A model generated the notes under the pieces. That model did no database searches and was not told where the DNA came from. It worked only from the letters and a program-made list of their open reading frames with translations. 64,000 bases of DNA from Mnemiopsis leidyi. Lineage: Eukaryota; Ctenophora; Tentaculata; Lobata; Bolinopsidae. This document shows, piece after piece, positions 57,501 through 64,000 of the stretch. The stretch lies in the NCBI GenBank assembly GCA_000226015.1, contig JH153665.1:288683-352682 (forward strand), given 5' to 3'. How positions within the stretch are numbered: the first letter of the stretch is position 1; each line of letters opens with the position of its first letter. The translations under genes and the position numbers were made by a program.

Positions 57501-60500
57501 ATATGAACCTTGCCACAATAGTTTTTATAAATCTTTATAAAGCGGGTCAAAGAGGCTCCTATCTGCTTATCCTGCAGGTGTGACTAAATCGTTCGGCATT
57601 GGAGTTTACAGTTAGGGCTCATTTTTATCTTTACAGAGCTGAACTGTTGTAAATTTTCGAGGCATTCTATTAATTTCTATAAGAGTGAAAACTGCACATA
57701 CAGCAATGATTATAAAGACAGCTTCTAATAGTTTATCTTCTGATTGTTTTGAATGAGCCGGTAATTGTTTATGAGTCACATCAGAAGCTAAGTTCAACAG
57801 TGTTCATGTATTTTCTTCTTGACTCGAGTAAATGAAAAAGGATTTAATGGTTGTAGGGGGGTTGATAGACATAAATAGATACGAGTTTTGATTTTGGAGA
57901 AGCTTTCAATAAACATGTGTTAATCGTCGTCAGCTTTAATGGAAATTCATCAATATATTTCTGCGTTAGTACCCCGTCCTCAGGATACTCAAATTATTTG
58001 TAATATAGTAGTTGTTGAAAGTATCAAATTATTATTAAGTTTTAATAGATAATACTTTCAACGACTTCTCTAATACAAACAACTTGAGTGTCCCGATGAT
58101 AGCGCAGTAATGCAGAAATATATCGATAAATTTCCATTAAATTCTAAATGCCTTTCACTCGAGTCAAGAATTGAATACAAAAACACTGTTGAACTGATTG
58201 TTTTGGCCTCAAAAGTCGATAAGCCTAGTCCATGAGCCAAATTTATAAGTTAGACAATCTCTAATAAATTCGAATGTTCAGTTTGCTGTGAGTTAGATGG
58301 AGCTTGATGAAGAGTTCTACGTCCCCTGGATAGAAAGATGTTACGGGACACTATGCCTGCTATGTTTTGTGTGTGGGAGCATAGGGAACTCTCTGTCCCT
58401 GCTATACTTCACAACTAGAAGAAGAAGTAGTTGTGCTCTCATCTATCTCTTCATCACCTGCAATGACATTGTCACCTCCCTCCTCATGTTGCCCATGTGT
58501 GTCTCCTACTTCTCCTCCAGACACTCCCTCTTCTTCTCCAACTCTGCCTTCTGCGACCTCTGGGGAGTAACCTGGAACATTACTGCTCGCTTCTCTGTGT
58601 TTCTTGTAGCAGTACTCAGTACCTCCCGCACCCTCTCTCTCTCTTCCTCCCCTTCGCGAGGCCCAACACACGGAAAATTGTTGTTGTGATGTGTTGTTAC
58701 TTGGTCTTTTTAGTACTTCAAGGTACCGTACCTTTCTGGAAGGGAAAGCGATACCAGTACTACGCTGAGTTTGTGCAGTGTTTTAGTCTGCTTGAAGAGT
58801 TGTTTGCGCACAAAAGTGCTGGGTTTATCATCTTCTACATGATATTTATTCAATTAGAGTACACGGCACCCTTGCTTCCTATCTTGGTGAGCTGTGGCAT
58901 AAGCATCCAGGTTATAAAGAGTACGCACTTGCAAACACATGAGAAATCGCTTGCTGTGCGAAGAAAAGAAGCCACATGGACAATCGTCCTCTTCAGGGGC
59001 AAAAGTTTGTCGCGGTGGGTGCGGAATCGCGATATTTGGCGTTAACCGCGACAAATCGCGATATTTGGCATTTGCCGCGACAGATCGCGATTATCTTATT
59101 TTTCCGCGATAAGTCGCGATTTTCACTATTTTCCGCGTCAGGCCGCGATTTCATTCACTCTTAGCTGTCAAATTCCAGGGATTCCTGCGTTCCGAAGACG
59201 ACTTGACCAGTCGTTATAAAAGTTGACCAGTCGTTACAAAAGTTGACCAGTCGTTACAAAAGTTGACCAGTCGTTACAAAAGTTGACCAGTCGTTACAAA
59301 GTTGACCATCGTTACAAAGTTGACCAGTCGTTACAAAAGTTGACCAGTCGTTACAAAAGTTGACCAGTCGTTATAGAAAACTTGACCAATCGTTACATCC
59401 TCTGGTAATCCGAATCTCACTCCTAACAAGATCAGTAATTTTGCTCGATAATTGAATCGTCACAAGCACATTGACAATTTGATGGACCGTTTTTTGTCTA
59501 AACGCCCTCCTAATGCTAATGTTGTCTATCAACCCCCCTCTAAGAAACCTAGCCCTGCTGCCAAGCAGAGAAGGGTTTCCGCCTTAGTTAGAGTTGCAGA
59601 GTTTGGCCGCGATAAGTTTTACGCAGATGGTGATAAATTGTTCTGTCGAGCTTGTAATGTTGTTATTGAGCACACACGGAAGAGTGACTTAGAATCAAAC
59701 AATAGCATAAGGCAATTGAAAAAATGGTTGCATTTATTATACTCTAAGCCCTATATTAACAATATTTGCCGCGACAAAGCCGCGATTTTCACGATTTTTG
59801 CCGCGACATAGCCGCGATTTTCACGATTTTTGCCGCGACATTGCCGCTATTTTCATGATTTTGACCGCGACAAGGCCGCGATTTTTGGCATTTTGGCTTG
59901 TCGCGGCACCGCGATTTTTGGCCTTAAAAACCGCGACAAATTTTTGCCCCTGGTCCTCTTTACTCTTCTTTACGCGGTATTCAATGTGCCAGCTGCCTTG
60001 TACGAGATACTGGGAGCGGTGGATCTCTACACAGAGAACAGGTTTGATTTCTTTTCTTGGGATTTGGGTCATCGCTACTTCCGGAACATGATCAGTGTCC
60101 TGAGTATCGGTCTGAACGCAGCTGCGAACCCTGCCCTCTACTTCTGGAGGATGAAAGGAATGAGAACCTCCACCAGGTTGAGGTTCCACAGTTTGGCTCT
60201 AAAACTGAGCAGGAGAATCAGGTCCGAGGGCGAGGTTGTCGGACCACGAAGGGGAAACCTCACTCCCTCCTAACTTTGAGACATCTTCTTGTGTGACCTA
60301 ATCACCCGTCATCTTTTCCAGTAAACTTCACCATGTGCATCCTTTCCTTCTGCACAGCTAGTTCTTGTCTGGGGACCTATAGTTACAGTTCCCCTTTACA
60401 GCAAACAGACGCTGATCACACTTGCACTGACACAGATGTATGTGCTTGGGAACCTGCAAAACTCATAAAGCAACGCCCCATTTAAATTGGTGTTGATTTC

Positions 60501-62685
60501 ATAGATCGTGGACTTCAGACCATTCACATTTCACTAGACATCTAAATTTTAATCTGTCTGAAATTTTGAAATTATACATGCGATGTTTTTACGTTTTCCT
60601 ATTTTACATTTCGTTAACATTTTGTTGTCGATAACCAGTCGCATGTTGATACTGTGATACATTTTGTTCCATCTACCTGTATGTAAGGGCATACATATTT
60701 TGATAATGTATTGCGCTTAGTCAATTAAGACACTGTGGTTGTTATGAAAGGAAACTAAAAGTATCCAGGAACATGAATGGTCGGTGGGGATTGGGACCCA
60801 CTTATAAATAGCAGGATCATGTTATAGTACGTTGTAATTCACCTATGACGAAGACATGGGCAGAAACATCGACAATACTGCTGTTTTCAATCGGAGTGAA
60901 ACCCATTTGTTTAACCCCGTGTTGAATAATCGGTTTACAAACAAGTCAAATTAATTGGAAGCTCTCACATACCGAATTTTCAATGACAAAGTATCGATGA
61001 TTCCATGCTGAATTGTTCCGTAAATCTTTTGATAGCAAATCATCGATATACTCGAGTTCTTTATCCCATATTTTATATTGAGAGAGCACCTAAATACAAA
61101 AATTTACCATATCATTCATCTACTAAAATAAAGAAAAGATCCAGATCATATAGTAGTCGAAAAATCATGATCACGAGACTGATTACAGTTCAAAGTAATA
61201 AAAAACCAAAGATCAAATTGTAAAGATGAACTTATTATAGAGATAAAGTAACTAAAGATAAGACTAACCCATTGTCTGTGGTCCCATGCGTGATAGTTCT
61301 TAGCATCGCTAGACAAAGTGTATTCCGTTAAGTCTAGTTCTTGTGAGGGGTCTCCTGTCATCTCTATTATGCAGCGTCTGTGGTGCCACACCTATTTCAT
61401 ATCTATGTAACTATATAGCTTAATAGATTTAGTAATCTTGGCTACCAAATATTCTAGTTATTTCATACACTTAATTATAAATGTTAGTTTATCTCATTTG
61501 ACATAAGTATTTTAAAAAGACCTGTACCTGGTAATTTTTAGGCTGATCGTCAATTACAGACTCTGTAAACTTCATTTCGTCCTGCAGATCTCTAGGAAAA
61601 AGGAAGAGTTGTTAAAAGTAAATTTGATATTTCAACACGATGGGTGTCTATAAAACTCTAAGCATTGTGAATACTTTTTGGTAGCGATAGCCAGTCTCCT
61701 ATCTAAGTAGTATTCAATAGATAATTCCTGATTTAAGATACTCCATCTTGTTGGATACAGAAATCTACTACTGATTCTTTGGTGCTGTTCTGGATACCGA
61801 AAGGTTTAGTTTGGCCAGAAAACAGTCGCACAGACATAAGAGCAAAAAAGTTTTAACTGGCAGGACGATTTCAGAAAATTCAACTGTATTTCGGTTGGTT
61901 GCGAATTTTCTGCGGCCATCAATTTCTTGACCGAAAATCAGTTTCTAACAGAAAATTCGCATCAGTTTCTAATTTTCTATACGGAAACATTGGTCCTGAA
62001 ATGCAAAATCAAGTCCGATTCTAGATAAAAGCAATAGTTTCAACCGAAACAAAAATTTAAAAAATCTAAATTTGCGAAGACATTGAATTTGAATTTCGTT
62101 TGTCAGATAAATGTCAGTTAGAACGATTTTTCATCAACGTAGGAATCCTACCGCAACACACTTTTTAGCATTGGTGCATACAGACTAGACTTTCAAGAAT
62201 TTGAACAAAACGAGATATCTCAGTGGGATTAGAAATTGCACTTACGACTGCAGATGTCTTAAAATTTCACGTCTATAATGCCAAACTGTGTAGTTCGCTG
62301 CATTACACTCAATTGCATCAGTTGTGAGATTGAGCGCTCGCTCGCTGTACTCCTTTTTCTGCATAATAGCAGCCATGTAGCCGTACACATCCTTGAACCT
62401 GCCAATCATTTGCTTATAGGAAACTTAGCTGTACAACATGAGTTATGATGGATTAGTAAGAGTAGTTCACTAAAACAAAACTCGGAGTCCAAATTAAAAT
62501 TTATAATCACTCTTTTGATTTAACCTTTTATTGGTAATCAGCAGTCAATATAAATGCGTATTAGATTAACTAATAGAGACTTACCTTTCGGAATACATAA
62601 TCTGTACCACTGGTTCGTTCTCGCTGTAAGGCAGAGGAATGGGAGTTACATCCTTCCATTCTGGCCTGTCTGCATAAAATGTCAT
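54444..62685 (-). CDS. FNTA: Protein farnesyltransferase/geranylgeranyltransferase type-1 subunit alpha
   Basis: Alpha subunit shared by the cytosolic farnesyl- and geranylgeranyl-transferase I, which prenylate CaaX proteins such as Ras and Rho. Eight exons join in phase: 62685-62585, 62398-62246, 61591-61528, 61391-61269, 61089-60973, 55961-55812, 55486-55382 and 54626-54444, giving 331 residues (human 379). The prenyltransferase alpha repeats are visible: [47 protein letters not shown] and [12 protein letters not shown]. The N-terminus [15 protein letters not shown] matches the family, whose proline-rich extension is absent. Intron 5 is 5.0 kb and contains an antisense receptor pseudogene, a hAT element, a fold-back element and a MULE remnant that ends 40 bases before exon 6. 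The C-terminal tail after [13 protein letters not shown] is longer than in mammals and overlaps the next gene. Confidence 0.94.
56001..57015 (-). mobile_element. MULE-type DNA transposon remnant with FLYWCH domain
   Basis: The ends TGACCGACAACTAAGAAC (56001) and GTTCTTAGTTGTCGGTCA (to 57015) are inverted repeats, and pairing continues with AATCAA inside. A third copy of the end word lies at 56080-56096. On the - strand a FLYWCH-type zinc finger (WRC...CPCHAYLTL...HNH, 56756-56487) is followed by a MULE transposase piece ([20 protein letters not shown], then [15 protein letters not shown], about 56436-56205) containing a conserved acidic residue of the DDE domain. FLYWCH plus MULE transposase is a known combination in animal Mutator-like elements. 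Most of the transposase is missing, so the copy is internally deleted and inactive. No clear target duplication is seen. Confidence 0.8.
57253..57414 (+). repeat. Tandem duplication of about 85-95 bp
   Basis: ATTCTGCAATGCTAACTTTG, then GAGTATGTGATCACAATAT, then TATCAGTAGGTCTTCGCGAG occurs twice in a row with small differences and a short AT insertion in the second copy. It lies in intron 5 of FNTA. Non-coding. Confidence 0.85.
57791..58195. mobile_element. 405-bp fold-back element
   Basis: The whole stretch is a long imperfect palindrome centred near 58030. The ends AGTTCAACAGTGTT and AACACTGTTGAACT are perfect inverted copies, followed by TTGACTCGAGT/ACTCGAGTCAA, and inner arms pair as well (TGGAAATTCATCAATATATT with AATATATCGATAAATTTCCA). 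The left arm carries an extra ~110 bases that match a dispersed repeat at 13160-13250, so that repeat inserted into one arm. Non-coding. Related short copy at 49165-49261. Confidence 0.85.
58994..59952 (+). mobile_element. hAT element, non-autonomous, with perfect 8-bp target duplication
   Basis: The ends CAGGGGCAAAAGTTTGTCGC and GCGACAAATTTTTGCCCCTG are inverted repeats with one difference, flanked by GTCCTCTT on both sides (58986-58993 and 59953-59960). Both subterminal zones are packed with CCGCGACA and CGCGATTTT words in opposite orientation, typical of hAT transposase-binding arrays. An internal frame (59452-59760) encodes a BED-type zinc-finger start ([20 protein letters not shown], then [12 protein letters not shown]) that resembles vertebrate CGGBP1, itself hAT-derived. 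The catalytic part is absent. A minisatellite occupies 59203-59395. The perfect duplication and near-perfect ends suggest a recent insertion. Confidence 0.93.
59203..59395 (+). repeat. 20-bp minisatellite inside the hAT element
   Basis: About nine head-to-tail units of TTGACCAGTCGTTACAAAAG, some shortened by one or a few bases, lie between the left subterminal zone and the BED-domain frame of the hAT element. Confidence 0.92.
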
Positions 62686-63030
62686 TTTGCTGTCAAATGG
62701 TGAACACATTAAGATCTTGCAACATCAATTTTTAAAACCAATCTAATTAATATTTATTTCAACTTTGTCTGCAAAGGATGTTCAAAGTTCATTAGTAATA
62801 TAAGATGAGTTAAATCACATGTAGTGATATCAATATACAAAGATGATCTTGAAAAAGTAGAAATAAACAACCAGTCCCTACAGTAAATTAAAATAAGTTA
62901 ATGAGCAGTGGCTTACGATAATGAAAAAGTGACTAAAAACAATGCAGAAGAACCTATTATATGATATTTCTCAACAATAGATAAGTCTTTAAATTACAAC
63001 AAAACTAAAATTGGCCAAACAGCTTATTTT
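62686..63030. other. Short spacer between OGFOD1 and FNTA
   Basis: 345 bases separate the OGFOD1 stop from the FNTA start on the same strand. AT-rich with no element recognised. It must contain the end of OGFOD1 and the FNTA leader, so either a compact promoter or a shared transcript is likely. Confidence 0.5.
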
Positions 63031-64000
63031 TCAGACATCACTGGACGACTCGGAGTCCTCGTTATGATTTTCCACCTCTTCAGCTGGAGTTCTTGCAACA
63101 TACTGTGCATTGAAACAATAAAACGGTTTCTTTAATCTGGCATTGATGTATTTGGTGAAGCCAAACTCGTCAGTGCGTGTGTAGACAAGAGATAAAGTGT
63201 TGCTTTGGGGAGGAACAACTAAAAGAGGCTCTTTGTCAGCATGAGAAATAAATGACACATAACCTCCAGCATCCACGTCATAATTTGGATCAACATCTAC
63301 ATGATAAAAGATATGAAGTCGGTCAGGAAGATTTGAAACTTCTTGGTCACTGAGAAGTGAATAGGACCTGTGTTCCCATCTAGTAACTGATGAAGTTATC
63401 ATTCCAAAAGGACAATCGGCAAAGTCATCACAGTCTGGATCATCATAATTGATAGACAAAGGAAGACCAGTAAAGTGAGATAAAAGAACAGCAAAGGCAT
63501 CAGTATTTAGGAGTTTGATAAAGTCAGTAATAGTTTCACTAGGATTGGTACAAATGTGAAAGTTTTTCTTATTTCTAGGTCCAACTGTCGACCAATCCAT
63601 TGATGCTAGCTCAGCAAGAAGACAGGAATACTTCTCTGGGTTGAGGAATTCTGCCAGTGATACTTCAGAATCATCTTGAAATTTCTGCTGAACCTCTGAG
63701 CTGATCTCCAAATTAAGATACTTAAGAGATATCCAGGATTTGAGAATATCAAGGTCACTGTCAATTGGTGGATTAGGCAGAATGGCAAACTCATCAGCCA
63801 TTGGTTTTACTGTTGGTGCATCATCTGAATGAAACCATCCACTTATTGACCACCTGATGTCATCTTCAAGTACCTCTGAAACTTGATGCCAGGACTTTTC
63901 AGAAACTTCAAACCAACTGAAAGAATTAAATTTGGGACATAAAGACTTCCTTACAACTGTAGGGTTTCCATCATCATCTGAGTTAAAAAGGTCTAAAGAA
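63031..64000 (-). CDS. OGFOD1: Prolyl 3-hydroxylase OGFOD1, C-terminal part
   Basis: 2-oxoglutarate- and Fe(II)-dependent oxygenase that hydroxylates a prolyl residue of ribosomal protein uS12 (RPS23). The visible 322 codons are one open exon running off the window edge. They include the end of the catalytic double-stranded beta-helix (SWHQVSEVLEDDIRWSISGW), a linker with PPIDSDLDILKSWIS, and the second, non-catalytic domain (EFLNPEKYSCLLAEL, LLSHFTGLPLSINYDDPDCD, VDAGGYVSFISHADKEPLLV, SNTLSLVYTRTDEFGFTKYI). The order and spacing agree with human OGFOD1, which has a longer acidic insert in the second domain. The catalytic HxD motif is outside the window. The ATG at 63801 is internal and not the start. 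It ends with an acidic, serine-rich tail. Confidence 0.94.
   Translation of the reverse strand, partial: SLDLFNSDDDGNPTVVRKSLCPKFNSFSWFEVSEKSWHQVSEVLEDDIRWSISGWFHSDDAPTVKPMADEFAILPNPPIDSDLDILKSWISLKYLNLEISSEVQQKFQDDSEVSLAEFLNPEKYSCLLAELASMDWSTVGPRNKKNFHICTNPSETITDFIKLLNTDAFAVLLSHFTGLPLSINYDDPDCDDFADCPFGMITSSVTRWEHRSYSLLSDQEVSNLPDRLHIFYHVDVDPNYDVDAGGYVSFISHADKEPLLVVPPQSNTLSLVYTRTDEFGFTKYINARLKKPFYCFNAQYVARTPAEEVENHNEDSESSSDV

Larger units (their letters stand above)
58297..60273 (+). pseudogene. Rhodopsin-type receptor gene split by a hAT element
   Basis: Intronless class A receptor lying antisense in FNTA intron 5. The frame from the ATG at 58297 encodes TM1 ([14 protein letters not shown] motif), TM2 and TM3 up to [10 protein letters not shown]. 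The reading then moves to another frame at a CT-repeat (58628-58650), continuing with [22 protein letters not shown]4 and TM5. At TIVLF (58994) a 959-bp hAT element interrupts it. After the element the frame resumes as [17 protein letters not shown] (TM6) and NPALYFW (TM7, NPxxY) and ends at 60273. The element plus its 8-bp duplication adds 967 bases and so also shifts the frame. The empty site would read straight through this junction. The CT-repeat shift may be an allele or a sequencing slip. It is distinct from the cluster at 2-14 kb. Confidence 0.85.

Noticed and set aside
59203-59395. CRISPR-like array
   Set aside because: Units are contiguous 20-base tandem copies without spacers, inside a eukaryotic hAT element.
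59830-60273. Open frame starting inside the hAT element as an independent gene
   Set aside because: Its start is transposon sequence; only the part after 59953 is receptor (TM6-TM7).
1-64000. Retroviral, LTR or Polinton-like elements
   Set aside because: Looked for capsid, protease, integrase, envelope or LTR pairs; none was recognised.

Overview
The window is animal nuclear DNA. Most genes are split by short GT-AG introns that can be joined in phase by eye, base composition is AT-rich, and there is a cluster of rhodopsin-type receptor genes, a TGF-beta-type ligand and several animal housekeeping genes. Gene density (about 14 genes in 64 kb), few introns (9 coding exons for DDX1, 3 for SERINC), a tandem receptor cluster lacking the DRY motif, and many short DNA transposons suggest a small-genome early-branching animal (ctenophore, placozoan or cnidarian). 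I cannot fix the phylum from sequence alone. Assembly gaps lie at 21480-21489 and 53176-53293.

Layout. 1-14.6 kb: a receptor cluster on the + strand, with one two-exon receptor (2286-3485), three single-exon paralogues (6891, 9940 and 13593) and a 5'-truncated pseudogene (11171). The paralogues are almost identical in their first third and diverge after it. 17.2-19.5 kb: a three-exon TGF-beta-family ligand. 20.7-28.9 kb, - strand: DDX1 (9 exons) and SERINC (3 exons). 29.6-32.9 kb: a GC-rich nest of DNA-transposon pieces and a LINE tail. 33.3-41.4 kb: two convergent genes with GAS2-type calponin-homology domains. The - strand one is followed in phase by exons encoding membrane segments. 41.4-53.9 kb: mostly non-coding, with one orphan exon candidate and several inverted-repeat elements. 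54.0-64.0 kb, - strand: OGFOD1 (partial), FNTA (8 exons) and an FYV7/CCDC59-like rRNA-processing gene whose coding region overlaps the FNTA 3' end in another frame. Intron 5 of FNTA holds an antisense receptor pseudogene split by a hAT element with a perfect 8-bp target duplication, a MULE/FLYWCH transposon remnant and a fold-back element.

Functionally the genes are a mix. The receptors are probably chemosensory or peptide receptors of unknown ligand, and the ligand is a secreted morphogen. DDX1, FNTA, OGFOD1, SERINC and the FYV7-like gene are general cell machinery (RNA helicase, protein prenylation, ribosomal protein hydroxylation, membrane lipid/serine, pre-rRNA processing). The two CH-domain genes point to the actin cytoskeleton. 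No virus-derived, LTR or Polinton-like element, tRNA, rRNA or CRISPR array was recognised.
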